Positions 1 to 13,200 of a stretch of DNA of 64,000 nucleotides are shown one piece after another. Within the stretch, counting starts at the first letter, position 1; each line of letters opens with the position of its first letter. The notes under the pieces were generated by a model. That model made no database searches and was not told the origin of the DNA. It worked only from the letters and a program-made list of their open reading frames with translations. The position numbers and the translations under genes were made by a program. This DNA comes from Psettodes erumei (Eukaryota > Chordata > Actinopteri > Pleuronectiformes > Psettodidae), in contig JAFBJZ010000354.1 of NCBI GenBank assembly GCA_016785225.1, positions 310,001 through 374,000 of the forward strand, read 5' to 3'.

Positions 1-942
1 CCAACTCTCCTCTATTATTTACAATTCTCTTTCCCTCTCTCCTGCAATTACCCTACATTCCCTCTCACTCCAACCCTCCATGTCTAGACCACCACCATTG
101 CTCCACTGCTTATCCTCAGTGATGCCTCTGTGAATAGTGTTGTTTATTTTCACACGTCTGCTCTCCTCAATCTATCAGTCTAGCCGTCTCTCTTCATCCA
201 CGTCAGCAACTGTGGGTTTCCACATTACATACTACCCTGTTTTTTTAATCATATATAGCTGGAGTGGATTTGATTAGAGATTCTGGGGGAATCTTCTTCC
301 CTGAAGGCATTTTAGTCTGGCTGTGTGTGGCACAGTAATGTGTATCAGACTGACACCTGCTGGGGGAAGTGGAGCGCTACAGTCTAACACTGGCTTTGAA
401 CAGAGGCCAGTTTGGCAACAGAGACATTTTTCCTTTGGGCGTTCAGTGAAGAGACCATGTCCTGTCACAAGTAAGATTCTCATCGCACTTGATGACAAAT
501 GATATTTTACTTTGCATGGCTGTCTACCTTACACCTGCATTGTAGGATAAATTTCATTTTACAAGGGAGAGGATTTGTGTGCACTACAACATCATACATC
601 AGCTCTTTCCCACACCCCAGATTGTGCATAAATCCAAACCTATTTAGCTTACCCTCAGCGACAACATTATAAGACAATACAATTCAACAGCACCCCAAAC
701 TACAGCCTCCAAAATGACCATAAAGTGGAATGGAAACTACCCTTGTAGTTACTCACAAAAAAGATTTGTGTGTGTGCACGAAAAGTGGAAAGAAATATAT
801 TTCTTTTAATTTCTAACTAGAGGAAAATTATTTTGATGGCCTAATTTACATCCTACAGCATTTATTTGCATCAGCCTGGGTGTAATCAATTAAAACATTA
901 CCTTATATTCAAATGGTTTATCACTGTTCTTTGTTGAGTATT

Positions 943-943
<1 letters not shown>

Positions 944-985
<42 letters not shown>
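944..985. repeat. (GA)n microsatellite
   Basis: An uninterrupted GA dinucleotide run of about 40 bp in intergenic sequence. Confidence 0.95.
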
Positions 986-987
<2 letters not shown>

Positions 988-3067
988 TATACCACTGTAT
1001 GAATCGGAAATGATCCAAGATTAGGACATTAACTCTGAATGCAGAGGTATTATGAGCAGGTACTGACTCACATTAGCAGTGGGTGGTGAAGAGGGGGGAG
1101 TGGAAAGAAAGATGGGAGAGGAAATAAAAGTGGAGCTGTGAAGGGCAGACTAAGGAATGGAGGGATTGGGGAGAAAAGTGGTGAAAAAATGCAGCATGAA
1201 AAAGGGGGTATGGAGCTTTAGAGAGGGAGGGGGAGAGGAACTGTTCATTCCAAGGTTTGGCTGCATTCCAGGCTGTCTGGCTCTGATTCTGATGGCCTCC
1301 TGTTTTTTTCTGTCTTACCTCCAGACTGACTGGGCCCTACAGCTGCCTGCTCCAAACTTTCCAAATTTCAGTCACCATGTTACCACCCAATCTTTGCAGC
1401 TGGCTAAAAAAGGGTAGAAGAGCATTGCACATATGTCACTAAGGCTTCCTTACTCCCCTCACTGGTCAAACAGAAAGCGCGTTCATGGATCGGCTGGTAT
1501 GTCACCCGCAGCCAGGATGGGGTGCACCATTTTTTTTCTCTCAGCACAGCAACACCAGAGTTGCAGTGGAAATCTCTGACTGGAAATTCAACACATTTTT
1601 TGTCTCAGTGGAAGTGGGGAGAGACTGGAAACATTCCTTACGGGACAATAGGCTATCAAAGACCCCACTGACCACTCCCTATAGTTCACAGACTTGAACC
1701 AGGCAACAACAGGTTGCAACAGCCACTGCAGAGGCTTGCATGGAACAGAACTCAACCCAGATCTTGCCTCAGGTTTCACAATCTGAATCAAGTGCAACTC
1801 AGATATGTCCCAATCTGGGTGTTTTAAGGTGAGCTGTGAAGGGGCGATGATTTCAATGAGGTTGCAGTGAGTCAGATCATTTATACATAATATGTATAAC
1901 TCACCTCTTATTCACTCCAATAGCTACTCTAAAAAGTTTAGTCTTTTATTCAGCTGTTAACAAAGATAGGCCACTTGTCAGCCCCAAATTATATGAAAGT
2001 ATTTGTTTTGTCCGAACAGTACTCCAAAGCCTTAAGCAAATTCTCACGATCTAGAACCTAAAACCATTAAATGTTATATGGTATTTGAAAAAAAAAGTTG
2101 ACAGATTCTAGAAAATGGTCGAGATTATCTTCCTATTGATCTTCCAGTCTTTTAATTATAAGTTATTATGTGTATGTTGCAACAGTGACACTTGAATTCT
2201 GGTAAAAATAAATAAATGACAGTTATTTTGGATTAATTACAGTTAAATTTCAGAATGACAATAGAATGTGTGATAATGAATACTAGAATTAATGTTTAAA
2301 TTTATGTCAAAAGGATGCAGAGATTTCTTGCAGCGTGCAAACAATGACTACCTGAGTGTGGTGAGACTCAAAGGTGTGGGCTACATGTGACGCAAAGTGT
2401 GTGACGTGTATCTGTGTGAGTGGCATGTGTGTGTGTTTGAATGAGACACAAGAGGACATTATGTCACAGATGTGGCTGGTGAGCGGGATGGGAGGTGTCG
2501 TTTAATGTCAGGTTGAGGGCTATTGTTATTGTCAAGATGAGCAGCAGCCTTGAGAGAGAGCCATTAAATGTGTTTGCTCTCATAATCACGTGTATTAATC
2601 ACATTCAGAGAGACAATCTAACTCATTGCTGCAGTTTACTGCAAGGAAAATAACGCTGTGGCAGCCCACAGAACAAAATGCTTTCACAAGCTGATCCTCA
2701 GCTTTCTTGTTGAGGCAAGTAAAGGAGAGACACAAAATCAGTTTTATATTTTATTCTCAAAGTAAATAAAAGCATGAACAGCTAAACTCGGCCACAAGCC
2801 AGCCCAGTTTGAGCATACTTTCTTCAGCCACCCCACCTACTCATGTTTAAACCCCTGACCGGTTTTACTGTCTGTATCTAATCAAGCCTCTAGCCCTATT
2901 ATCTCTCCCTCCCTCCCTCCCTCTGGCTCCCTCATTCCCTCAGTCTGACCTTACAAGGAGAGGCAACAGGGTTGATGTCACTGAATGAAGAATGCTGCAA
3001 GAATCCAGAGAGAAAAGAGAACAGGAGGGGGAGGAGGAGGAGGAGGGGTCTGACTGGACAGTTTATG

Positions 3068-3068
<1 letters not shown>

Positions 3069-3145
<77 letters not shown>
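3069..3145. repeat. Compound (AC)n(AG)n microsatellite
   Basis: About 32 bp of AC repeat runs directly into about 44 bp of AG repeat. Open frames that cross it on both strands are artefacts of the repeat. Confidence 0.95.
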
Positions 3146-3146
<1 letters not shown>

Positions 3147-3476
3147 GCTGTTTACATAGTAATACACAAGTCCTGAGCCAAAGTCAAACAAGAAAGAACT
3201 TGTTTGGAAGGATGGTGTCATTCCTTTTGCAGGACGAAAAGCGCAGGGGGAGGGTCTAATAGTTGGAGAGGGGAAGAGAGAAGGAGAAGTTACCATTACA
3301 GAGAACTCTTACTCAGCTTGCACCTACAGAAAAAAGGGAAGCGATCGGGACACCCACACTGTAGCTGCGTTAACAGGGTAAGTGATTTGTATCTATGGTC
3401 AATCAGGGTAATGGTGAATAACAAGTTGTAGTATGTCTTACTTTTTTTGGGAGGGGAGGGTGGGTACTACAGGTTG

Positions 3477-3486
3477 CCTAATAAGG
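3477..3486. promoter_or_regulatory. Perfect CArG box upstream of zyx
   Basis: The sequence CCTAATAAGG matches the SRF consensus CC(A/T)6GG exactly. Zyxin is a known type of SRF/MRTF-responsive cytoskeletal gene, and the site lies a few hundred bases before the probable zyx first exon. That makes a regulatory role plausible, but the motif is short and could occur by chance. Confidence 0.35.
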
Positions 3487-3659
3487 TAAAGTTCTTTGTC
3501 AGTGCAAGTATCATGACAGCCCATATTTCCTGATTACTCATTGAGGGCTGTCGTGAGCAAATTTTCAGGGACCTTTGTGCGTCTGTCACATGGTGCAGCT
3601 GGTGTAGAGTTCTGATGTGACAATACTCCTGCATTATCCGGGTTAAGCGAAACCTCTTA

Positions 3660-3922
3660 GTGGGCGGTGTTCCGCTGTCTCCCCGGCTGAGTGTTTTTGT
3701 TCAGTCAGTGTGAATAAATCTCCCTGGAAGTATGTTAGGTTGCTACACCAGCTGATGCCTACCGATGATAAGGAGTTAGCTACGCGGAAGCTCCAAGAGG
3801 AAGTCCAGCTAACGAAAAAGTTGACTGGGCTCGCTAGGTAGCAGTGCAGCTGTGAGGCTTTATGTGCAGGGAGTAGAAAGCATTACACTTGATGACAGCG
3901 CGGTGAAGAGAAGCCGTGTGAG
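3660..3922 (+). other. zyx: Probable noncoding first exon of zyx
   Basis: A CpG-richer stretch ends in a good donor (GAG followed by GTAAGAAA at 3923). The next convincing acceptor before the zyx start codon is at 10238-10239, so this would be the 5'UTR exon. The 5' boundary is a guess. No transcript evidence is available, and the site after 3377 is an alternative donor. Confidence 0.4.
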
Positions 3923-6900
3923 GTAAGAAAAACAAAAATGTGCCGGCCTTAAGCTCGTTTTGCCACCGAAACATAGCCGCTGACCGAAGCTCAGGAGAGT
4001 TGTAGGTGTGTGCACGAATGGGCAAAGATGAGCTAACGCAGTTGGTGGATGTGCTTCCTGAGCTAGCCGCGTGCAGACTGATTCAAAGTGAACCAAGTCA
4101 AGCTAACGTTAAACGAGCGCTGGATGAATTATTTAGGCTAACGGTTAACATTAGCACGAACCTTAAACAGATGCGGCTTAAAAACCGTGAGATCTTCTGG
4201 GTGGGTTTAGCTAACTAGACCCTAATTGTCTGGCCAGATAGCGTTGAATGGTTAATTAACTCTTCACTGGCCGTGGCTGTGACCATTCATCCATTGCTGT
4301 CAGCTGTCAAAGCGTTGGCTAACAGTTGGCTAACCCTATCTAATCAATGGGGATGCTAAGGTGGGTGGAGTGCCGAGCTAAAGTATGTTTAACTTCTTGA
4401 TACTACCATGTAAACAGTCATTTGCTAACCGTTTTACTGTTCCGTCTTGCCCTTGTTGAGGCCTATAAGTATGGCTTGTTCAAATGTCTTCAGCAATTCA
4501 CCGTTTTCATGCGCAATAGTGTCTTCTTTATCGCGTGTCTTCCTGTGAGCATCTCATCCTGGTTCCTGCGGTGTGTAAGATAGAACTGCATCAATCAATC
4601 AAGTCGATTAATCGCTTTGTCGACCGTTTATCGGTCAGCTGTTTTGAGGTCTGTTTGAGTTTTCTCATGTTCCAGTTTCTCAGGTAGATGCATTTTCCGG
4701 TTTTAAATAAATAAATTGAATATTTTTGGATTAAATGCTTTTCTACCATGGGATGCACAAAAACACGTTTGTGGATGTCACCTTTGGAATTTGTGATGGC
4801 CATTCAGACCATTTTCTGCCTTTTTATTAGTCAAAATAATTGATCAATCAAGAACCTAATTGTCAAATGAACCCATAATGAAAATAATGGTTAGCTGCAG
4901 CCCTTTGTTTGTTGGCTGAGATGGTGAGAAATCAGGACACAACTGCACACAGATGAACAAAAACCTGGATGGCCACATAAAAGAAGTATGAATAATCAAG
5001 CTTCTCGTGTGCCACGTAAATTTTATATCCTGCATATGTTCAGAAAAGGAATAAGAGTCAAAACTGGGATGATAAAGGATGTAGGGGGAATACATGAGAA
5101 TGATGGCCATTTCAGCATCAGATTACTGCAGCTCTGAGAATGTGAAAATCCTGTGATTATCAGCCACACAGCTGTGCTTGCATCTCTGATTTGCCTTTTC
5201 GTCAGCCAGATAGGAGGGGGAGCCTCACTCCACCGCCACAGTAAGCTGTGTTTAAGAATAACTTATAGCAAGGAGGCTCTAATCTGAGGTTTGTTTGGTG
5301 CTTCTCTTTAAACAGACTTGGATTATGGTCACTGACGCCTCAGTAAATGGGCTAGGCAACTGAAAATCTGTGAATGAAAATGCTCTATAAATGGATGTAG
5401 GCTACCCTTTATGAATGGGGTGACAAGCAATCACTCTTTAATTGCAGCCTCCATTGCGTCAAAACGCAAGCTATTTTGGGGTGTCCCTTCTTCAAATCGC
5501 TGCATGTCGAGCTCTGTGTTTCTGATTTTCACCGTCTTGTGAGGTTTTTTTTGGCCCGCATCATTTTACTTTATCAGTTTACGCACATGAGGCTCTGAGA
5601 GCTGAGGGGCTTGCTTCAGCCCACTGACTGGTGTTATTAGCAGTTTTAAAATGTTGCACATTCGGTCTTAACCGCAGTTTGAGAGGGAGCATAACACGGG
5701 TGCTCAGTGCATGTCCAGTGACCTGTAAGATTGGCCTCGAAAAGGATTGTTTGTCCCCACATTAGTGACCCCCGGCCTAGACACGCTTTCCCAGAAACCG
5801 TGCTCGCTTTTAACGTTAGAACAATAGACGGTTTCAAAAACAACACACTAGTCACTGATACAATGACCAGACATGGAAGGAATTACTGGAAGTACTGTCA
5901 GAAATTCAGGCTAATAGGTTAACAGTTAAGGAACATCCTTTTATAAATGTGGAAAAACCTTTCTCTTGCTTTTCTTTCTTATTGTGTTCATTATTGTTGG
6001 TACTTTCGACTATAGATATTTAGCAGGCGATGCAATAGTAAGCTTATTACTTATGTGGAATTAGGGAAAAGGGACATTTTACATGTTTTTGTCACATACT
6101 ATAATCAGTTTCTGTATGAATAATTGCTCTCCTTGCATGTTGTATTGTAAGTGTTGTTAGGGACAAGGAAGGACTTTGGTTTAAGTAGGCACCGTGCACT
6201 GCATTTCCCTCTATGACCTTTTAAAATGCAGGAGGAAAGTACATGAACTAAAATTTAGTTCCTCTGTAACCTCAAAAGCAACAAAAAAACACTGCTGAGT
6301 GAAACAGTTTTTAAAGAAGTGTGATAAACTTCTCCATAACAGCTCCTGCGCCACAGAGTCTGTGCCTTTTTGTGAATCTTTCAAGAATTAGACAAAACAC
6401 AAAGATAGTGGAAAGTGTGCCACAAAAGTTGTCATGTCTTGAAGAAGTGTCACAGGTTTGTAGGTCAGTGATTCTCCAACTACGTCACCGAGCGCCATGG
6501 CCCTGCTGGTTTTTTATAACCTAGAAGGCAGTAAGACTTATTACCTTCTCCCTCCGGCTCGTGTGAAAATCTGCTCCTGATAAGAACGAATGAAAACCAA
6601 CTGGGCTGTGGTGCCCAAACCGGCGCTGAGGGCCAACTTTCTAACCTAGTAAAAGCCGTGTAGAGTTCAGAAGCCACAAAATATAGTGTGTGACATATAC
6701 AGTATGCTGGGGCACTACGTAAAGGCTACGCGGTGCCTCCTCACAGCTGTAAAGTACAAATGATTAAATGCAGCCTCGACTGGTGTCGTTCAGTTCAAGC
6801 GGTGGGTGTGAGATCAGTGAGAAGTTGAGGAAAGCGCCAAAAAAAAAAAAAATCAGAGAGGAAAATGCTCGTGGTCTGCCACAGAACACAAGTCCATGCA

Positions 6901-9900
6901 TCACGATGTGAGAGTAGCACAGAGCTTAAAGACACGTACCCGGGCCCTCTTTAAGGGAGCAAAAACATGACACAGAGGAAATGGAGAGAAAAAGGGGTCT
7001 GATTGGAGTGAAACCAAAGAAGCGAAAAAAGGGATGATGTCATTGAGTTGCAGTGCCAAATGCGTTCCTGAGCTGAGGGTCTCTCATCTCAAGGATCAGG
7101 TTTCAAGATGGATTTGTAGCAGGCCCGAGTACGTGGCTGACCTCACCGTATTAAATCCCTCAGGACTGTATCAACAGAACAGATGGAACCTGACCGCGGC
7201 TTATCGTCGCTGTTGAATAATTGTGAGGACCACTGCATATTGTCTCGTAGAAGCAAGGTAGCCAAAGTACTGTAATGAACCCCCCCCCAACCTTGTCAAG
7301 CTCTCCTTTTTAGAAAGCCATTACAGATCCAAGTGTTTGGAGTACTCGTGCAAGCTTCACTTAAAGCCAAGAGCTTTATCTTGTAAACTGGTCTATCTGT
7401 TTTTGTATTAAGAGTCCACTCCATTGAACATGGAGTGGGCTGGGTTAATGAGTAGCCAGCTATTTTCCAAAAGACTGTTAAAAAAAAAAGTCACCTGCAT
7501 TTTCTCTCTTTCTATTATTCATTTAGATGGTTCGCTCAGATTGCTTAGATTATCGGCCCGGCAAAACTTTACTCCATAAATCGGAGCAGATTGCTTCTCC
7601 GCCAGACACTCACCGTCTTCACGCAGCAATCTTCTGATTTATTCAAGTGGGACAGTGACATGGACCTAAGATTCTGGAGGTTGATGTTTGTGTAACTCCT
7701 TTTTAAAGAACAGTGGCCTATGAGTGTGGCTCTTAGGCTGGGAGATTGCTTTTTCCCACTGATTGCTGCAAACTCTTCTCTTGAAGTCAAACGTGTCATC
7801 AGGTAATTATTCATCAAACCTTTTTGTCCAGTAAGACAAAAACGACCAGGTACTGTAATTGATCTCACCTGATTTCATGATAAAAGATACACACCGTTAC
7901 ATGCTTAAAGTTGTGCGCAGCCAAAAGTTTTCATTCGTTTGCCATTCATAACGGGACGACCTCGACTGCCTCGTGACGCAGTGCAACAGCCGCCACGCCT
8001 CGGCCTGGACATATATGGTTAAAATGACCTGACATCAATAAGAGTCGCATCGAAGGAAGCTGACTCGAAAAGCAGAGGCGTTCCTGTCTCATGTGCACCA
8101 GAAATACTTTCTGTAAGGTTTTTTTTTTTTTTTTTTGTCTTGTCAGAACTTGACCGTGTTGCCTGTGTGTCCCAACAAAGAGCAGCGAGGATGAAACGCT
8201 CAAACTTTTCCAGCGCGGTTTAGCTCGTCGCCGCGAGCAAAGCCCCGTCTACATAATAATTTTCGAGGCTCTCTTGATCTCCTGATGGAAAAGCTCAGTT
8301 GTCGAATGCGCCGTTATATCTCGCTGGTACAATCACACTTTCTGTGGCTTGAGGAGCAGTTAATAACCACTCAGCGTTATGCGCATAGGAGATATGTCAG
8401 TGTATAAGTTTAACTAGAGGTTCTTTTAAAAGCCACATGGTTGGAAAAAACAAGACATTCTGCAGGTATCCCTGGTTAATATAATATATATATATTTTTC
8501 AAATGTAATATTTTGGGGATAATATTTCCCTACATATGTGGACGGATGTACACATGAGCTTCTATGCTTAGTTCATATTCAGCTGGTTTTTAAGCTGAAG
8601 AAAAGTGTTAAAGTTGTATCAAAACTTGACTTGAGAATTTACCGTAACATTTTTGGCGGCATCAGTGCGGTGTCACCACCATCAGGTTGTAGAGGATAAG
8701 TGCCACGCAACAGAGACGCATATGTTGTGTGTTCGCCGGGATATGTTATCTTCAGTTTGTCTCATTCTCGCCGTGGCCCAGGTGCGCTTACCGTTAAATG
8801 TACACAACCGTTTCGGAGCGTCAGGATCAAACAGTTTGTTAAGCGGCAGAGCGCAAGTACTGGTGTGTGTGTGTCAGTGCGAACAAACTGTGCTTTTGAC
8901 TGAAAGTCGCGTTTGGGGCCTGGTGACCTTGGGTGGGGGGGGGGGTCCAGACTTTGCTTGGAATCTGGGTTACGAGACGCCCGGAGCAGCCTGGACATTT
9001 GTTTAACCGCCAGCATGTGCGAGGTAAATATTTGAGCCCCGGGCCGTTTGTGACGCAGCTCACGGGAACGTGTTACTGTAGGTGCCGTCTCTCCCGCTTC
9101 ACGACCGGCCCCCCCTCGTACAAGCCTTGGTATCGGTGTGTTTTTAACTCACTGCAAACAGCAGTGCGTTAAATGTTGGAAACGGTCTCTGGCATCTGGG
9201 AGTGCCGCTGCGTCTGCTTGGTATTCGTGGCCTGAGGAACTTTTCACACACCTTTCTTCTCTCATTCCACTTCAGATCATTTACCTGGGATTGTGCGTTT
9301 GAAGGGATTCAGTTGTGCCGGATTGATAGACTACCCGGCAGCGGTCTTTTTTCTTCTTTTTTTACTGCTGTTTCACTAAATCCAGAAATAGACCAAACTG
9401 TGTTTTTAAGAGACACTATGAGCAGCAATAAAGCTCCGTTTTAATTAGTCTTTCTAAAACTTTGGGGCTGAAGAAAGCTCTGCTCCAGTGATAAAGTGTA
9501 CAATAGGTACCAATCTGAACAGTGTTCCGTTCTGGCAATTCATCTATAAAAAAAAAAAAAAAAAAAAAGACAGTTCAGGTTTTGTACTAGGAATTGCTAA
9601 ACAATATGCACAGACCGAATCCTGCTGCAACTTTAAGAAACTCCTGTCAGTTTTAAAGCTGCAAACTGAACATGACTGCAAACAAAAAAAAAAAAACAAC
9701 TTTCTCGTCGTGATTTATAGCTCTTGTTATTTTCTGAGCTGTCTCTGCAGCTGCCCCGCCAACCATCTGCAATTTGTTTTTACGACAACGAGTAGCTCGT
9801 ACGTTTCCATTTTGCAGTGCACCGGAGGACGGCTGTCCATCAACGCCGCTCCAAATTTAGTCGGCATGTACGCCGACGTCTTTTTACTGCAGTTAATTTT

Positions 9901-10239
9901 CATCCCGCTTTTCACCGGGGAGGCGCTTACACGCTCGCAACCTGGTAATGATTAGTGTGCAGTTTGGAAGAGTGACGGGCCGAATGTTTTGTTGATGTGT
10001 CATCGCCGCTAATTCTCCAGCAAAAGACCCGACACGCACGCGCTGCCAAGGAATGCGAGCCCTTTTGACTTTAATCGGTTGAGTGATGCTGGTTTCATGC
10101 GGGGTGTGAGAGTCTGCAGTTGCTTGAGCCTCGCTGCACCCTGCGTTCCTACCTTTTCGGCGCGATGCGTAACCTGAATTTGTTTGGTCCCGCGCGGCGT
10201 CTAACTGCGGCCCCTAATTCTCTCGGGTTTGTCCTCCAG
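3923..10239 (+). other. zyx intron 1
   Basis: A 6.3 kb stretch without recognisable coding exons. It holds a putative non-autonomous DNA transposon (about 4590-4910), poly(A)/poly(T) runs (6840-6852, 8117-8137, 9549-9569) and a CpG-richer part from about 8640 to the first coding exon, which could be an internal promoter. Open frames of 60-155 codons here resemble no family I know. Confidence 0.45.
4590..4910. mobile_element. Teleost MITE-like repeat (degraded)
   Basis: The right end carries the AATAATGGTTAGCTGCAGCC type terminus. The left part has tandem ATCAATCA / GATTAATCG words that match it in inverted sense. This resembles a very common teleost non-autonomous DNA transposon whose ends read GGGCTGCAGCTAACGATTAT. 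No coding capacity. Family and limits are from memory and approximate. Confidence 0.5.
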
Positions 10240-10252
10240 ATAAAAACAGGAA

Positions 10253-13200
10253 ATGGAGGACTCAAGCAGCAGCAAGCCGTTCATGGTGACGTCCTCGCTG
10301 AACTTCAAAGTCACCACCCCGTCCTTCTACAACCAGCCGAAGAAGTTCGCCTCGGTGGCGCCGCCGCGGCCCAAGAGCCAGACGCCTCCCTCGGCTCCGT
10401 CGCCGACACCTGTAGGCACGGGGGTGATTGGCCGGGTGGGAGATCTGCCCCCGCCGCCCGCTTTGCTCTGTGACGGTATTTGCCTTCTCTTTCTTGAACC
10501 CTACACCCTGCGCAGCTTCACGTCTCGAGCATAAGAGAAAACACATCAGTAGTGTGGTACTGTGGTTGACATTACGTTACTGTGCTGTATTTGTTGAGAT
10601 AGTTACAGACCTGTCACTGTAACACTGTTTCCTACTATGATGCACAGCTTTTAACCAATCGACCCTCCTCGTTTTTGTCAGACTTCCCACCCCCTCCTCC
10701 TCCTCCTCCGCTGGACGATGATTTGCCAGCGCCACCTCCCGAATGCCACGCCACACCCTCTGCCTCTGACGCCCCCCCACCCGCCTTCCCCGCCCCGCCT
10801 CCAGTGGCAGATGACCTGCCCCTCCCAGCTCCCCCTGAGGAGAGTGCCTGTCCACCTGCCTGCCCCTCACCCCCTCCTCCCCCACCCCCTCCCCCTCTCC
10901 CTGCGTCCGGTACCAGCCTTCCCGGCGCTGCTGGGAACCCACAGGTAAGTCCTGATGGCGTCTGAAGCTGCTTTGGCCGTTTGCATGCTTCTTCCTTGCG
11001 CTGCATGCAACTCCATTTAGCAATAATTTGATAATCAGAAAGGACACTGGGGGACATTGTTGTGAGACCATAGAAAGTCCATGGAGTGCTGGCAGGAAAT
11101 ACTGTCTTTTGAGATTGTCCCGCAAATGATATTAGCATTAGTCTGGGGGTAGATTGTCCAGTTTCTTGCCTCTAACAGGATTACTGCACATTTGTGTCAC
11201 CGACACTGTCTCTAGACATGCAATGAAAGGTTTATTGGGACTCCATCAATTTCACTGTTTGTCAAGCTACAAATATGTCAGTGTGTGGAGTTGGATTTTG
11301 TTTGCCAGTGGTAAAAAAAATACAGAATTAAAAATCGCCTCGACGGGAATATCCTCATGTCTTAAATAAGCAAAGAGCTTCAAAATACAGCTCAGCCCAG
11401 TGAAATGAAAAGTAAATTATTCAACGCTCTCTTTCATCCAACCCGTGAAAAACAATCCAAAAGTCATTCACTTAGTCATAGTCATTAATCACATCATTAA
11501 GTTTGTTTTCAATGAATTCTTTGACTCTGGATTTCGCTCCTCAGTCATTGTTCCAAGTAAACGTGAGCACTGAAACTGTGTTGTTGCACATCATTCTGCA
11601 TTTTGCAAAAGATAAAACAACCTCTTTAGTCTTGATCAACAACTGATGTGTAAACAACATCTTGCCAATAAGTATTTACAGTCTGTGAGAGTTCCTCACT
11701 ATCTTCATCAGCCAGCTTTCTGTTCTTGACTCATCGATGCATCTTGCTCCATTTTGGTAATGTTGACTCTTTTTTCCTTTTTCCGTCCTCTGACAGAGAC
11801 TGATGGAGAAGCAGACTAGCTTTGATCAACAGCTTGACTCTCTGACTGACTTGTTGTCCGAGATGGAGACCAGGGGCCCCTTCAACCCTAAGGTATAAAG
11901 CATGAAGGAACGGGGAACACGCTGTAACAAACATAAGACCTTAAGATGCTGTTTAAAATACCTACGTCCTCTGGAGAGCTAGAGGGCAGATGAGAGAGAA
12001 AATGACCACAGACTTTGACTTTGAGGATGGAAAAGTGAAAAGCGAGGCAGGCTCAGTGGAAGCAGTTTGGCAGGACGCCAGGTTGGTTTTTATTAGTCTT
12101 TCCTCATCTGCTCAGGTTGAAAGCTCAATGATAAGGGAACTGCGCGGCAGGCCAAAAGTGAAAACGAGAAGCGAGGTAGCCGGTGATTCAAACGGAGAGA
12201 GGTGATAGCCACAGAGAGAGAGAGAGATTCAAACAGAACCGAGTGGGGAGCATGAGAGTGTGATGAAGCCAGAGTGTGCTGCCAGAGACCCAGTGAAAGG
12301 GCCATAAATGGAGAGTGTTTTTATCCAACTGGGAGGTGCTGGATCGGGGCAGACTAGTTTTGGCTCAAAACTGCAAAATAAATGTCAGAAAGATGAAGCA
12401 CTTGTGATAAGCTCAAACTGTGGAGTGCTTCCAGTGTTTACTTTAATCAAAGTATCTCGGTCAATATAATAAAAGTGTCTGCTTGCAGCATTTCAGCATA
12501 TGAACTTCCCTCTGTTGAGTTATGGTGAATTTGTGGTAAATGGGGGTTTTATGTAATTGAATAAATTCAACACTTGTCCTGGACAGCCTCACACTGAGTT
12601 TTATCTGAGTGCTTTGTTCTGAGGCTAGTGAATCTGCGAAAAGCTAATTTTATTGTGTCGTTAATGTGGTTTCATCCTCAGTTACCAAGCCAGTATTCTT
12701 CAGCACCAGCACCCAAGCCCTCGGCTCCGCCCGCGACCGCTCCCAAGCCAGCCCTCTCCTTCCTCCCACCACCCGAGATGGGAGACCGCCCACCCCCGGC
12801 GCCTTGGGCCGAAGAACTCAAAGCCAGGACGAACCGCCAAGCCAATCACAACGCTGCACCGAACTCTACCGCACAGCAGTTCGCGAAGGCCCCAGCAGTG
12901 GCGCCCAAGTCTGGTTTTGGAGGGAGAATGGCAAATTCATCGAGCTCTCTAGCGCAAAAATTGAACCAGAATCTGAACCAAAACCTCACCCCAGTCAGCG
13001 GAGCACCAAAACCTTCCCCTCCCTCTGCCACCAGTTCTTTCCCTCCGCCTCCTGCGGCTCCCCCCGCACCTCCTACTCCTCCAAACAACACAGCCGCTGC
13101 CCCGGCCTCTAATCACATTAAGAGTTCTCCCTTTGCCAGTCATGTGAACACGAACCCAAACCCTCCCGCTGCGGTGCCGCCTCCTCAACCCAAGAAGTTG

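Larger units (their letters stand above)
1..3650. other. Intergenic, no gene recognised
   Basis: I see no exon with a recognisable product on either strand. The stretch holds AT-rich unique sequence, two microsatellites (944-985 and 3069-3145), a short CCCT tract near 2907-2923 and a purine-rich part at 3000-3340. A splice-donor-like site follows position 3377, so 3200-3377 could be an alternative noncoding first exon of zyx, but nothing independent supports that. Open frames here are short and mostly pass through simple repeats. Confidence 0.6.

Noticed and set aside
3063..3296. Open frames rich in Ser-Leu or Arg-Glu across 3063-3296
   Set aside because: They are translations of the AC/AG microsatellite.
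4006..4218. 70-codon frame with a Met start in the zyx intron 1
   Set aside because: It lies just after the probable noncoding exon, has no recognisable domain and includes GCTAAC-type words common in teleost noncoding DNA.
8653..9006. 117-codon frame in zyx intron 1
   Set aside because: No family resemblance, overlapping frames of similar length on both strands, and a poly(G) tract in the middle.
10577..11138. Minus-strand frames of 167 and 182 codons
   Set aside because: They are antisense shadows of the proline-rich zyxin exon (CCN codons read as GGN).
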